NCBI RefSeq assembly: GCF_002270415.1
Contig: NZ_NNRI01000007.1
Span: forward strand, 1,550,001-1,614,000
Direction: 5' to 3'
Length of the DNA: 64,000 nucleotides
DNA from: Mesorhizobium sophorae
GTDB taxonomy: Bacteria > Pseudomonadota > Alphaproteobacteria > Rhizobiales > Rhizobiaceae
Under the pieces are notes generated by a model. That model ran no database searches. It worked only from the letters and a program-made list of their open reading frames with translations, and had not been told where the DNA came from. Below are positions 1 to 9,383 of the stretch, piece after piece (the stretch's first letter is position 1; each line of letters starts with the position of its first letter). Both the position numbers and the translations under genes were made by a program.

Positions 1-1359
1 CCCGGCACCGTGGTCGTCTCGGGCACCGCCTACGACCACCTTGAGGGCAAGCTCGACTGCGGCTTCACGCCGCTCGGCGAGCTGCGCCTCAAGAATATCG
101 AGCGGCCTGTGCGCGCCTACCGCGTCGAGACAGACGCCAGCGCCTCGGTGGCTGCACCGCCTGCCCTGCCCGACAAACCCTCGATCGCGGTTCTGCCTTT
201 CACCAACATGAGCGGCGACCCCGACCAGGAGTACTTCGCCGACGGGCTGGTGGAGGACATCATCACGGGATTGAGCCGGGTGAACTCCTTCTTCGTGATC
301 GCCCGCAACTCGTCCTTCACCTACAAGGGCCGGGCGGTGGACCTGCGCCAGGTCGGGCGCGAACTGGGCGTCCGCTACGTGCTCGAAGGCAGCATCCGCA
401 GAGCAGGATCGAGGGTACGTATCAGTGGGCAGTTGGTGGACGCGATCAGCGGACACCATGTCTGGGCCGACCGCTTCGAGGGCGACGTGAGCGACATCTT
501 CGAGCTGCAGGACAAGGTAACCGAAAGCGTCGTCGGCGCTGTCGAGCCGAGCATCCGGCTGCAGGAGATCAAGCAGGCGCGCATGAAGCCGACCGACTAC
601 ATCAGCGCCTACGACCTCTACCTTCGCGCGCTGCCGCGCTTCTACAGCATGTCGCGCGAAGGCTTTGCCGACGTGCGCCGGCTCATCAACGAGGCACTCA
701 GCATCGACCCTGGCTTCAACTTGGCAAAGGGACTCGGCGCCTATATCCGCAGCCTGTCCGTGAGCCAGTGCTGGCACGAGCCCGACGACGTCCGAGTCGC
801 CGTGCGCATGGCGCGCGAGGTCCTGGCGGAAGCGCGCGACGACCCCACGAGCCTGCGCTTCGCCGCGCAGGTGATCGCCTACAGCGCGAAGGACTACGAG
901 ATGGCGCTGGGCGCCATCGAACGATCCCTGCTGCTCAACCCCAATTCGGCGCAGGGCCATACCGGCAGCGGCTGGGTGAACGCACATGCCAGCCGCCCGC
1001 TCGTCGCGATCGAGCACTTTCACAGGGCAATGCGGCTGAGCCCGGTCGATCCCGAGAAGGGCATCGCGCTCTCCGGCATCGGAATGAGCTACCTGATGCT
1101 CGAGCGCTACGAGGAAGCGCTGGCATGGGGAGAACGCGCGCTGCACGAGATGCCGAACTACGGCTCCTCGCACCGGGTGGTGATCATGGCGCTGGTCAAA
1201 CTCAACCGGCTGGACGAGGCGCAGGCAGCGGCGCGGCGGCTGATGGAGGCGTTTCCGACCTTCACGCTCACCCTGCAGAGACAGATCAACCCGTGGCTGG
1301 ACAAGGTGTTCGCCGAGCGTTACGTCGAGGCCTTGGGCATCTCCGGCGTGCCGGAGTGA
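1..1359 (+). CDS. Adenylate cyclase-type protein with TolB-like and TPR region, 5' truncated
   Basis: The frame is open from the first base, so the N-terminus lies outside the window. The first ~40 residues look like the end of a class III nucleotidyl cyclase domain (GTVVVSGTAYDHL, then LKNIERPVRAYRV). Next comes the TolB-like block that follows such domains in rhizobia (PSIAVLPFTNMSGDPDQEYF, ADGLVEDIITGLSR, YVLEGSIRR), and then TPR-like helical repeats to the end. Proteins of this architecture are numerous in Mesorhizobium and presumably make cAMP in response to a signal sensed by the C-terminal region. The catalytic residues cannot be checked because the cyclase domain is cut off. The final residues are ALGISGVPE. 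Confidence 0.8.
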   Translation, partial: PGTVVVSGTAYDHLEGKLDCGFTPLGELRLKNIERPVRAYRVETDASASVAAPPALPDKPSIAVLPFTNMSGDPDQEYFADGLVEDIITGLSRVNSFFVIARNSSFTYKGRAVDLRQVGRELGVRYVLEGSIRRAGSRVRISGQLVDAISGHHVWADRFEGDVSDIFELQDKVTESVVGAVEPSIRLQEIKQARMKPTDYISAYDLYLRALPRFYSMSREGFADVRRLINEALSIDPGFNLAKGLGAYIRSLSVSQCWHEPDDVRVAVRMAREVLAEARDDPTSLRFAAQVIAYSAKDYEMALGAIERSLLLNPNSAQGHTGSGWVNAHASRPLVAIEHFHRAMRLSPVDPEKGIALSGIGMSYLMLERYEEALAWGERALHEMPNYGSSHRVVIMALVKLNRLDEAQAAARRLMEAFPTFTLTLQRQINPWLDKVFAERYVEALGISGVPE

Positions 1360-1519
1360 TCGTCGCGCCCGCTTGTCCGAGGGATGAGCGCGTAGAGCAG
1401 CCCTGAACAGCCGGCGAGCTCTCTGTTGGGTTCGCGTCGAACTTCCGTGCGGCACCGCCATTTGGAGGGCGCCTGGGAAGTGAAGGCTTTTCAGATGGTT
1501 AGAGGACCTATTGCGAGAC

Positions 1520-1609
1520 TGGCGGAGAGGGAGGGATTCGAACCCCCGATGGGCTTGCACCCATGCCGCATTTCGAGTGCGGTGCATTCGACCACTCTGC
1601 CACCTCTCC
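1520..1609 (-). tRNA. tRNA-Ser (anticodon CGA)
   Basis: Read on the minus strand, the gene starts GGAGAGGTGGCAGAGTGG and ends CCTCTCC-G-CCA, so the 7-bp acceptor stem pairs perfectly and the CCA is encoded. The T arm has the usual GGTTCGAATCC. The anticodon loop ACTCGAAAT gives CGA, flanked by the stem GCACCGC/GCGGTGC-type pairing. The long variable arm (GCATGGGTGCAAGCCCAT) is that of a class II tRNA, as expected for serine. Confidence 0.95.
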
Positions 1610-2013
1610 GCGGTCATGGTCGGCCGTTGCCGGCGCGGCGCACTAGATAACGGCTGAACGGGCAGGTTACAAGGCCAATCCGCGAGTTATTTGGCTTCCG
1701 GGACAAGCGGTGGATTTGCACTGGTGCCTGCGGTCAAGCCCACGCGGATTTCCGGCCGCCCGACGGATCCTCGCGTGCCGACGACGGCAATGCCGTGCGA
1801 TCGTGTCGACATGGCGAGATGCTTGCCGAGCTAATAACCGTCCCGGCAACGGCTTCGCCTTGACTTGCACCCAACCTTCGGTTAGGGACAGCGCGCAATC
1901 GGCGTGGAGGGTTCTTCCGCGCCGCTTGTTTTTTGAACCCGCAGACTGACAAAAAGACGGCCGAGCCGCCAGAGGCGGTTCATCAAGGCCGACCGAACAG
2001 CGAAAGGCAAAAA
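1610..2013. other. Intergenic region upstream of rplU
   Basis: This 404-bp stretch between tRNA-Ser and rplU has no convincing gene. The small open frames in it show no family resemblance and overlap each other on both strands. It probably holds the leader and promoter of the rplU-rpmA operon. Rhizobia often have a structured leader before L21, but I could not fold one with confidence here. Confidence 0.5.
1860..1888 (+). promoter_or_regulatory. Possible sigma-70 promoter of rplU-rpmA
   Basis: TTGACT at 1860-1865 and TAGGGA at 1883-1888 are separated by 17 bp, which fits the housekeeping promoter spacing of rhizobia. The -35 box is good and the -10 box is weak. It would give a leader of about 120 nt before the L21 start. 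This is inference from sequence alone. Confidence 0.3.
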
Positions 2014-2682
2014 ATGTTCGCAGTCATTAAAACGGGTGGCAAGCAGTATCGCGTTGCCGCCAACGATCTCCTGAAGATCGAAAAAGTCGAAGCCAGTGTC
2101 GGCGATATCGTCGAGATCGGCCACGTTCTCGCGCATGGCGAGGGCGAGAATGTCACGTTCGGCGCGCCGTTCGTCGATGGCGCGGTGGTCACCGCCGAAG
2201 TCGTCGAACAGGGCAAGAACCGCACTGTCATCGCTTTCAAGAAGCGTCGCCGGCAGAATTCGCGCCGCAAGATCGGCCATCGCCAGCTTTTGACCACCGT
2301 TCGGATCTCGGAGATCCTGCTGGGTGGCGCCAAGCCGACGAAGACGGCAGCCGTCAAGGCGCCGAAGAAGGAAGCCAAGGCAGAAGCCGCCACCGAAGCG
2401 AAGGCGGAAGCCGCGCCGAAGAAGGAGCCCAAGGCCAAGGCAGCCGAGACCGCGGCGGCGCCGCTGTTCAAGGCGCCGAAGGGCGAGCCGGACGACCTGA
2501 CCGTGATCAAGGGCATCGGCCCGGTCGCTGCCAAGGACCTTGCCGAGCAGGGCATCATCACCTTCGCCCAGCTCGCCAAGCTGACCGACAAGGATGTCGC
2601 CAAGATCGACGAGCACATGCCCTTCAGCGCCGACCAGATCAAGGACTGGCGCGAGCAGGCCAAGGAATTGGCGGCGAAGTAA
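2014..2682 (+). CDS. rplU: 50S ribosomal protein L21 with long C-terminal HhH extension
   Basis: Residues 1-105 are a complete L21 ([14 protein letters not shown] at the start, [16 protein letters not shown] near 76-91), a 23S-rRNA-binding protein of the large subunit. The start is ATG 2014, not an in-frame codon further upstream, because L21 begins exactly at MFAVIKTGG. The protein runs to 222 residues, about twice the usual length. Residues 106-155 are a low-complexity Ala/Lys/Glu linker, and 160-222 form a helix-hairpin-helix-like domain ([17 protein letters not shown]). Such tails are known on L21 in Rhizobiales. A related domain ends LivG at 37026-38624. rpmA follows in the usual order. 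Confidence 0.96.
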   Translation: MFAVIKTGGKQYRVAANDLLKIEKVEASVGDIVEIGHVLAHGEGENVTFGAPFVDGAVVTAEVVEQGKNRTVIAFKKRRRQNSRRKIGHRQLLTTVRISEILLGGAKPTKTAAVKAPKKEAKAEAATEAKAEAAPKKEPKAKAAETAAAPLFKAPKGEPDDLTVIKGIGPVAAKDLAEQGIITFAQLAKLTDKDVAKIDEHMPFSADQIKDWREQAKELAAK

Positions 2683-2780
2683 TCTTCTGGCGATAAGGTC
2701 GCCGGAATCGGACTTGAAACGGAACGCGAACGCGTTCATAAGGCCTTTTAGGCGCCTTGCGGCGCAACGGAGTTAGTTAG

Positions 2781-3050
2781 ATGGCACACAAGAAAGCTGG
2801 CGGCTCGTCGCGCAACGGTCGCGACTCGCATTCCAAGCGTCTGGGCGTGAAGAAGTTCGGCGGCGAAGCCGTCATCCCGGGCAACATCATCATTCGTCAA
2901 CGCGGCACGACCTGGCATCCCGGCGTCAATGTCGGCATGGGCACGGACCATACCCTTTTCGCGCTCGAAACCGGCGCCGTGACGTTCAACAAAAAAGCCA
3001 ACGGCCGAACCTACGTATCGGTCAACCCGATTGCCAAAGCCGCGGAGTAG
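2781..3050 (+). CDS. rpmA: 50S ribosomal protein L27
   Basis: The 89-residue protein begins [16 protein letters not shown], the conserved L27 N-terminus that reaches toward the peptidyl-transferase centre, and contains the conserved [10 protein letters not shown] and HPGVNVGMG blocks. It lies 98 bp after rplU, the standard rplU-rpmA pair, and is followed by a strong intrinsic terminator at 3120-3150. Length and sequence are typical. The start is fixed by the MAHKK motif, since the Firmicutes-type cleavable N-terminal extension is absent. Confidence 0.98.
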   Translation: MAHKKAGGSSRNGRDSHSKRLGVKKFGGEAVIPGNIIIRQRGTTWHPGVNVGMGTDHTLFALETGAVTFNKKANGRTYVSVNPIAKAAE

Positions 3051-3119
3051 CCGGTTCCGCACTAGAACACCGGCGCCCATCTCGGGAACCGGTGTCTGGC
3101 AAAGCCAGGAAAAGGATCA

Positions 3120-3150
3120 GGGGAGATGGGTTTCCATCTCCCCTTTTTCT
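3120..3150 (+). terminator. Rho-independent terminator after rpmA
   Basis: A perfect 10-bp stem, GGGGAGATGG/CCATCTCCCC, closes a GTTT loop and is followed at once by TTTTTCT. It separates the ribosomal protein operon from the acetyltransferase that starts 20 bp later. Confidence 0.9.
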
Positions 3151-3169
3151 TGGCCTGGAGGACTTTCAC

Positions 3170-3757
3170 ATGGTTGCCGAAGCGGAAGACACCGAAGACG
3201 AAAGTTACGCGATAGACTGCCCGGTCCTGGTCACCGAGCGGCTGGTGATGCGGGCGCCCCATGAAGGCGACATTCCGCAACTGGTTGAACTTGCCGACAA
3301 CCGTCATGTCGCCGAAATGCTGGCCCGCATGCCGCATCCCTATGGTGAGGCCGAGGGCCGCGCCTTCCTTGCCATGACGAAGTCGCGCCGCGCCGGCATC
3401 GCCTATGCCCTGACGCTGGCCGGCACCGACACCTTTGTCGGCTGCGCCGGTCTCAACACCACCGATCGCGGGCTGGAACTCGGCTACTGGATCGGCGAGC
3501 CTCACTGGAAGAAGGGCTATGCGACCGAAGCAGCGCACGCGCTGGTCGACCTCGCCTTCCAGAAGACGTCGATCCAGGTGCTGCATGCCTCGACGCGGGT
3601 CATCAATCCGGCCTCGCGCCGGGTCATCCACAAATGCGGCTTCCAGTATGCCGGCCAGGGCATGTTGAACTCGATCGTCGCCGGCCAGGTGCCGGTCGAG
3701 CGCTACCGGCTCGACAGGAAGACCTGGACCAGCCTCAGGAACTGGGTGCATTTTTGA
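3170..3757 (+). CDS. GNAT acetyltransferase (RimJ/RimL type)
   Basis: A GCN5-related N-acetyltransferase of 195 residues. The family core is visible: TERLVMRAP near the N-terminus, the acetyl-CoA-binding segment ELGYWIGEPHWKKGYATEAA, and NPASRRVIHKCGF near the end. These resemble the RimJ/RimL subfamily that acetylates protein N-termini or small amines; the substrate is unknown. ATG 3170 is chosen because GGAGG lies 9 bp upstream and because a start at 3092 would put the rpmA terminator inside the gene. A GNAT gene between rpmA and obgE is common in rhizobia. The stop codon lies inside a 144-bp palindrome. Confidence 0.85.
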   Translation: MVAEAEDTEDESYAIDCPVLVTERLVMRAPHEGDIPQLVELADNRHVAEMLARMPHPYGEAEGRAFLAMTKSRRAGIAYALTLAGTDTFVGCAGLNTTDRGLELGYWIGEPHWKKGYATEAAHALVDLAFQKTSIQVLHASTRVINPASRRVIHKCGFQYAGQGMLNSIVAGQVPVERYRLDRKTWTSLRNWVHF

Positions 3758-3899
3758 GATGCGTCGATATTCAGGTGAAGCCGGCCTGCGAATGGCGGTT
3801 TCCTGCGCTTCCGGTGCTCACGTACTTTAAGTACGCTCCGCTCCGGTTCTCGGAAGCCACCATTCTCGGCTCGGCCTGACCTGAATCTCGACGCATCTC
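3756..3899. repeat. 144-bp imperfect palindrome (intergenic hairpin repeat)
   Basis: The left arm starts GAGATGCGTCGATATTCAGG and the right arm ends CCTGAATCTCGACGCATCTC, its near-perfect reverse complement. Pairing continues inward (GCGAATGGCGGTTTCC with GGAAGCCACCATTCTC) to a centre GTACTTTAAGTAC at 3822-3834. The whole gap between the acetyltransferase and the downstream convergent gene is nearly filled by it, and its first bases overlap the acetyltransferase stop. As RNA it would fold into one long hairpin. Confidence 0.85.
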
Positions 3900-3930
3900 G
3901 CGTCGCATGGAAATCATAGGTTTGAAAAAG

Positions 3931-4800
3931 TCAGCCCAGTTCGACCCATACCGGCAGATGGTCCGAACCGACTGCCTGGCGGTCGACCCACAGACGCTTC
4001 AGCGATTTGGCCAGCGAAGCGCTGGTGAAGACATAGTCGATGCGCTTGTGGCGGCTGGCATTGGCGGGCTGTTTGGGGTCGACCCAGCTGACCAGATCGT
4101 CGCCGGTGACGTTGAGGCGCATGGCGGCATCGACGGCAAAGTCGGCGGTCAGCGGCATGCCGAATTCATGGTCCGGCCGGCCGGCGAGTTCGACATATTC
4201 GGGTGAGCCGGCCAGCATGTTGAAATCGCCCATGCCGACGAAGGCTTCGGGATGCGGCAATTCCGGCAGGCCGATCTCGGCGACGCCGGACAGCGCGCCG
4301 CCTTCGAGCGCATAGTTCAGCAGGCGTCGGCGCAGGAACTGGATCTGGCTGGCGCGTTCGACGGGGCTGCGGTGATCGAGATGGATGGAATAGAAGCGGA
4401 TGAAACCCAACGGCGTCTCGATCAGCGCTTCCAGCGCGCCGCGCTGGAAATTCATCATCTCGAAGCTGCGGCTGCGCGGCAAAAGCAGGTTGCGCGACAG
4501 ATGAATGGGCGTTTTCGACAGCACCATATTGCCAAGCTGGAAGGTCGTGGTGATGGCGCGGCCGTTGTCGATGCGCGAGCCGATATTGGCCTCGAAATTG
4601 CTGCCATAGACAGCGAAATAGTCGGGCAGCGCCTCGCCGATCTCGGCGACCATGTCGCGGCCGCCGTTCCGGGGATTGTTGCGGGTGACCTCCTGCAGGG
4701 CGATCACGTCGGCGCCGCGCACGGCGTCAGTGATGCGACCGACATCGTACTGCCCATCGAGACCGATGCCGTACTGGACGTTGTAGGTTACAAGCTTCAT
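3931..4800 (-). CDS. Endonuclease/exonuclease/phosphatase (EEP) family protein
   Basis: This 289-residue protein has the EEP (DNase I/exonuclease III fold) signature in order: TYNVQYG near residue 5, ALQEVTRN near 35, the His-containing SIHLDHRSP mid-protein, GDFNMLAGS, and the terminal SDHLPVWVEL. The conserved Asn, Glu, Asp/Asn and the final Asp-His pair of the metal-dependent phosphodiester-cleaving site are all present. There is no clear signal peptide, so it probably acts in the cytoplasm. Substrate is unknown. It is transcribed convergently to the acetyltransferase and divergently from obgE. Confidence 0.8.
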   Translation of the reverse strand: MKLVTYNVQYGIGLDGQYDVGRITDAVRGADVIALQEVTRNNPRNGGRDMVAEIGEALPDYFAVYGSNFEANIGSRIDNGRAITTTFQLGNMVLSKTPIHLSRNLLLPRSRSFEMMNFQRGALEALIETPLGFIRFYSIHLDHRSPVERASQIQFLRRRLLNYALEGGALSGVAEIGLPELPHPEAFVGMGDFNMLAGSPEYVELAGRPDHEFGMPLTADFAVDAAMRLNVTGDDLVSWVDPKQPANASRHKRIDYVFTSASLAKSLKRLWVDRQAVGSDHLPVWVELG

Positions 4801-4875
4801 TCCGACATCTCTCCAGCCGGTCCCAAGCGGCCATTGTCACAAAACGGCCTCGCCCTTCGCCGCGCCTTGGTTTAG

Positions 4876-5973
<1,098 letters not shown>

Positions 5974-5977
5974 GACC

Positions 5978-7189
5978 ATGCAGTCGCTGAAGAGATACCG
6001 GCGCATCACCGTGAAGATCGGCTCGGCGCTGCTCGTCGACCGCGCGACGGGCCTGAAGCGCGACTGGCTGGCCTCGCTGGCCGACGACATTGCCGTGCTT
6101 GCGCAAGGTGGTGCCGAAATCCTTGTCGTCTCCTCCGGCGCCATCGCGCTTGGCCGCACCATCCTTGGACTGGGCAAGCGGGCCTTGAAGCTCGAGGAGA
6201 GCCAGGCCGCAGCCGCCGTCGGACAGATCGCGCTGGCCGGCGCCTGGTCGGATGCGCTCGGCAAGGGAAGCCTGAAATCAGGGCAAATCCTGCTGACGCT
6301 CGGCGACACCGAGGAGCGTCGCCGCTACCTCAACGCGCGGGCGACGATCTCGACGCTGCTGAAGATGAAGGCGGTGCCGGTCATCAACGAGAACGACACG
6401 GTGGCGACCTCTGAAATCCGTTATGGCGACAATGACCGGCTGGCCGCGCGGGTCGCCACCATGATGGGCGCCGACCTTTTGGTGCTGCTTTCCGATATCG
6501 ACGGGCTCTACACCGCGCCGCCGGCGCGGGACCCCGGTGCAAAGTTCATTCCGGTGGTCGATCGCATCACGCCGGACATCGAGGCGATGGCGGGCGCCGC
6601 GGCGTCCGAACTGTCGCGCGGCGGCATGCGGACAAAGCTCGATGCCGGCAAGATTGCCACCGCCGCCGGCACCGCCATGATCATCACGTCGGGCACGCGG
6701 CTGTCGCCATTGATGGCGATCGAACGCGGCGAGCGCGCCACCTTCTTCCGGCCGAGCAGCAATCCGGTCAAGGGCTACAAAACCTGGATCGCCGGCCAGC
6801 TCGAACCGGCCGGCCGGCTGACGGTCGATGCCGGCGCCATCGGCGCGCTGCTGTCGGGCAAATCGCTGCTGCCGGCCGGCGTCAAGCTGGTCAGCGGCAA
6901 TTTCTCGCGCGGCGACACCGTGGCTATCCTGTCGCCCGAGGGCCGCGAGATCGCGCGCGGGCTGGTTGCCTACGATGCTGCCGATGCCGTAAGGATCGCA
7001 GGGCTGAAGACGGCCGAGATCGAAACCGTGCTCGGCTACGAGGCGCGTTCGGCGATGATCCACCGCGACGACCTTGTGGTGAGCCATCCTGGCGACCAAG
7101 TACGGGCTGGTGACCAAGTACGGGCTGGTGACCAAGTACGGGCCAGTGACGAACTACGAGCCGGTGACGAAGTATCGAGCGGAGGATGA
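5978..7189 (+). CDS. proB: Glutamate 5-kinase with 18-bp tandem-repeat C-terminal tail
   Basis: ProB phosphorylates glutamate in the first step of proline synthesis. The amino-acid kinase domain shows [25 protein letters not shown] and LLSDIDGLY; a PUA domain follows at about residues 280-370. The usual length is about 370, but here 403: residues 372-401 are five tandem six-residue units (GDQVRA three times, then SDELRA and GDEVSS). The last codons GGAGGA also form the ribosome-binding site of proA, 3 bp downstream of the stop. Feedback inhibition by proline is expected from the family. Confidence 0.96.
   Translation: MQSLKRYRRITVKIGSALLVDRATGLKRDWLASLADDIAVLAQGGAEILVVSSGAIALGRTILGLGKRALKLEESQAAAAVGQIALAGAWSDALGKGSLKSGQILLTLGDTEERRRYLNARATISTLLKMKAVPVINENDTVATSEIRYGDNDRLAARVATMMGADLLVLLSDIDGLYTAPPARDPGAKFIPVVDRITPDIEAMAGAAASELSRGGMRTKLDAGKIATAAGTAMIITSGTRLSPLMAIERGERATFFRPSSNPVKGYKTWIAGQLEPAGRLTVDAGAIGALLSGKSLLPAGVKLVSGNFSRGDTVAILSPEGREIARGLVAYDAADAVRIAGLKTAEIETVLGYEARSAMIHRDDLVVSHPGDQVRAGDQVRAGDQVRASDELRAGDEVSSGG
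7091..7180 (+). repeat. Five tandem 18-bp units inside the 3' end of proB
   Basis: The unit GACCAAGTACGGGCTGGT occurs in three nearly identical copies followed by two diverged ones (GACGAACTACGAGCCGGT, GACGAAGTATCGAGCGGA). The period is a multiple of three, so copy number can change without shifting the frame. It lengthens ProB by about 30 residues. The near-identity of the first three copies suggests recent expansion. Confidence 0.95.
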
Positions 7190-7192
7190 GCC

Positions 7193-8479
7193 ATGCTGAA
7201 GCTGCATGAAAAATCCGGGGACGACACGGTGGCGCTGATGGCCGATATCGGCCGCCGCGCCCGCGCTGCCGCCCGACCGCTGGCCATCGCCACCACCGCC
7301 GCCAAGAACGCTGCACTTGTCGCCATGGCCGAGGCAATCGTCGCCGGCGAGCAGGATATTCTCGACGCCAACGCCATCGATGTCTCGAATGGCGAGGAGT
7401 CCGGGCTTTCCGCTTCGTTCATGGACCGGCTGAAGCTCAATCCGGCGCGCATCCACGCCATGGCCGACGGTATCAGGGAAATCGCCGAACTGCGCGACCC
7501 GGTCGGCGACGTCATCGCCGCGTGGGACCGGCCAAACGGCCTCAATATCGAACGCGTGCGCACGCCGCTCGGCGTCGTCGGCGTCATCTATGAGAGCCGG
7601 CCGAACGTCACGGCGGATGCCGGCGCGCTTTGCCTCAAGGCCGGCAATCCAGTGATCCTGCGCGGCGGCTCGGATTCGCTCAATTCGTCGGCGGCCATCC
7701 ATGCCTGCCTGGTCGAGGGGCTGAAGGCAGCCGGCCTGCCGCAAGACGCCATCCAGCTGGTGCCGACCACCGATCGCGCCGCTGTCGGCGAGATGCTAAA
7801 AGGGCTCGACGGCACGCTCGACGTCATCATTCCGCGCGGCGGAAAAAGCCTTGTCGGGCGAGTGCAGACCGAGGCGCGGGTGCCGGTGTTCGCCCATCTC
7901 GACGGTATCTGTCATCTCTACATCGACCGCTCCGCCAAGCTCGACATGGCGGTGCGGATCGCCGTCAACGCCAAGATGCGGCGCACCGGCGTCTGCGGCG
8001 CTGCCGAGACGCTGCTGGTCGACCGCGCTGTCGCCGCCACGCATCTGGTGCCGATCCTCGACGCCCTGCGCGCCGCCGGCTGCGAAATCCATGCCGATGC
8101 CGAGGTGCTGAAGGCATTTTCCGACGCCAAGCCGGCCACTGATCTCGACTGGGTGACCGAGTATCTCGATGCCGTCATCGCGGTGAAGCTGGTCGATGGC
8201 GTCGCAGGTGCGATCGACCACATCGAGACGTTCTCCTCGCATCACACCGAGGCGATCGTCGCCGAGGACGCGCAGGCGGTGGAAAAATTCTTCAACGAGA
8301 TCGATTCGGCGATCCTGCTGCACAACGCCTCGACGCAGTTCGCCGATGGCGGCGAGTTCGGCATGGGCGCCGAGATCGGCATCGCCACCGGCAAGATGCA
8401 TGCGCGCGGGCCGGTCGGCGTCGAGCAACTGACCTCCTTCAAATACCGCGTGCACGGGTCGGGACAGGTGAGGCCTTGA
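7193..8479 (+). CDS. proA: Gamma-glutamyl phosphate reductase
   Basis: ProA reduces gamma-glutamyl phosphate to glutamate-5-semialdehyde with NADPH, the second step of proline synthesis. The 428-residue protein is full length. The [17 protein letters not shown] segment, the GGSDSLNSS nucleotide-binding region and the catalytic cysteine in [13 protein letters not shown] are present, with [16 protein letters not shown] at the C-terminus as is typical. The start ATG 7193 has a GGAGGA ribosome-binding site inside the proB end. It lies in the obgE-proB-proA run. Confidence 0.97.
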   Translation: MLKLHEKSGDDTVALMADIGRRARAAARPLAIATTAAKNAALVAMAEAIVAGEQDILDANAIDVSNGEESGLSASFMDRLKLNPARIHAMADGIREIAELRDPVGDVIAAWDRPNGLNIERVRTPLGVVGVIYESRPNVTADAGALCLKAGNPVILRGGSDSLNSSAAIHACLVEGLKAAGLPQDAIQLVPTTDRAAVGEMLKGLDGTLDVIIPRGGKSLVGRVQTEARVPVFAHLDGICHLYIDRSAKLDMAVRIAVNAKMRRTGVCGAAETLLVDRAVAATHLVPILDALRAAGCEIHADAEVLKAFSDAKPATDLDWVTEYLDAVIAVKLVDGVAGAIDHIETFSSHHTEAIVAEDAQAVEKFFNEIDSAILLHNASTQFADGGEFGMGAEIGIATGKMHARGPVGVEQLTSFKYRVHGSGQVRP

Positions 8480-8517
8480 AGCTTTTCGTCGTTAGAGCCT
8501 AAAGCTTTGCGCCCAGC

Positions 8518-8675
8518 CACCCCCCTCTGTCCTGCCGGACATCTCCCCCGCAAGGGGGGAGATTGGCTGTCGCAACTCCCTTCGCTAGTCGCAAGTGCTG
8601 GTAGGTGGGCGCCTCCGCTAGAACTGCTAATCTCCCCCCTTGCGGGGGAGATGCCTGGCAGGGCAGAGGGGGGTG
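8518..8675. repeat. Inverted-repeat element between proA and nadD (family A)
   Basis: The left arm CACCCCCCTCTGTCCTGCC...CATCTCCCCCGCAAGGGGGG is answered by a right arm CTCCCCCCTTGCGGGGGAGATG...CAGAGGGGGGTG, with about 70 bp of unrelated sequence between. A second copy with the same arms and a different centre lies at 25236-25390. This is a non-coding repeat widespread in rhizobial genomes; it carries no transposase. Confidence 0.9.
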
Positions 8676-8683
8676 CCTGACAC

Positions 8684-9316
8684 ATGCCTTCGCAGTCCGA
8701 ACACCTCGTCCGCCCCCGCTACCTCAAGATGCCGCATGCCGAAAAGGGGCTCGCTGTCGGCCTTTTCGGCGGCTCGTTCAATCCGCCGCATGCCGGCCAT
8801 GCCCTTGTCGCCGAAATCGCGCTCAGACGCCTGGCGCTCGACCAGTTGTGGTGGATGGTGACGCCTGGCAATCCGCTGAAGAGCACGCGTGAACTGGCGC
8901 CGCTCGGCGAGCGGCTGCAGCTCTCGGAGCAGATCGCCAAGAACCCGAAGATCAAGGTCACCGCGTTCGAGGCGGCGCATCACGTTCGCTTCACCGCCGA
9001 TGCGCTGGCGCTGGTCAAGGCGCGCAATCCCGGCGTCGACTTCGTCTGGATCATGGGCGCCGATAGCTTGCGCGATTTCCATCGCTGGCAGCGCTGGCGC
9101 GAGATCGTGATGACCTTCCCGATCGCCGTCATCGACCGTCCGGGCGCGACGCTGTCGTTCCTGTCGTCGGTCGTCGCCAAGACCTTCGACTACGCCCGCA
9201 TCGACGAAGGGGATGCGCCAAGGCTCGCCCGCATGAAGGCGCCGGCCTGGACCTTCATCCACGGCCCGCGCTCGTCGCTGTCGTCGAGCGCAATCCGCAA
9301 GCTGGCCAAGGGTTGA
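8684..9316 (+). CDS. nadD: Nicotinate-nucleotide adenylyltransferase
   Basis: NadD adenylates nicotinate mononucleotide in NAD synthesis. The nucleotidyltransferase fingerprints are visible: GLFGGSFNPPHAGH (HxGH motif), WIMGADSLRDFHRW, and the C-terminal SSSAIRKL version of ISSTxIR. ATG 8684 is used; an in-frame ATG at 8729 (MPHAEKG) is an alternative and would match some rhizobial homologues better. Neither has a strong ribosome-binding site. In many rhizobia rsfS follows immediately; here an MFS gene and an mscS gene intervene. Confidence 0.95.
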   Translation: MPSQSEHLVRPRYLKMPHAEKGLAVGLFGGSFNPPHAGHALVAEIALRRLALDQLWWMVTPGNPLKSTRELAPLGERLQLSEQIAKNPKIKVTAFEAAHHVRFTADALALVKARNPGVDFVWIMGADSLRDFHRWQRWREIVMTFPIAVIDRPGATLSFLSSVVAKTFDYARIDEGDAPRLARMKAPAWTFIHGPRSSLSSSAIRKLAKG

Positions 9317-9383
9317 GCCGCTCACCTGGCGATGTCGCTTTTATCGCACCCTTTGCCCGTTTCATGGGCAATCCTGAGCAGGC

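Noticed and set aside
1426..1650. Small open frame on the plus strand
   Set aside because: It runs across the tRNA-Ser gene and has no homology that I can see.
7091..7180. Tandem repeat as a CRISPR-like array
   Set aside because: The 18-bp units have no spacers and are in frame inside proB.
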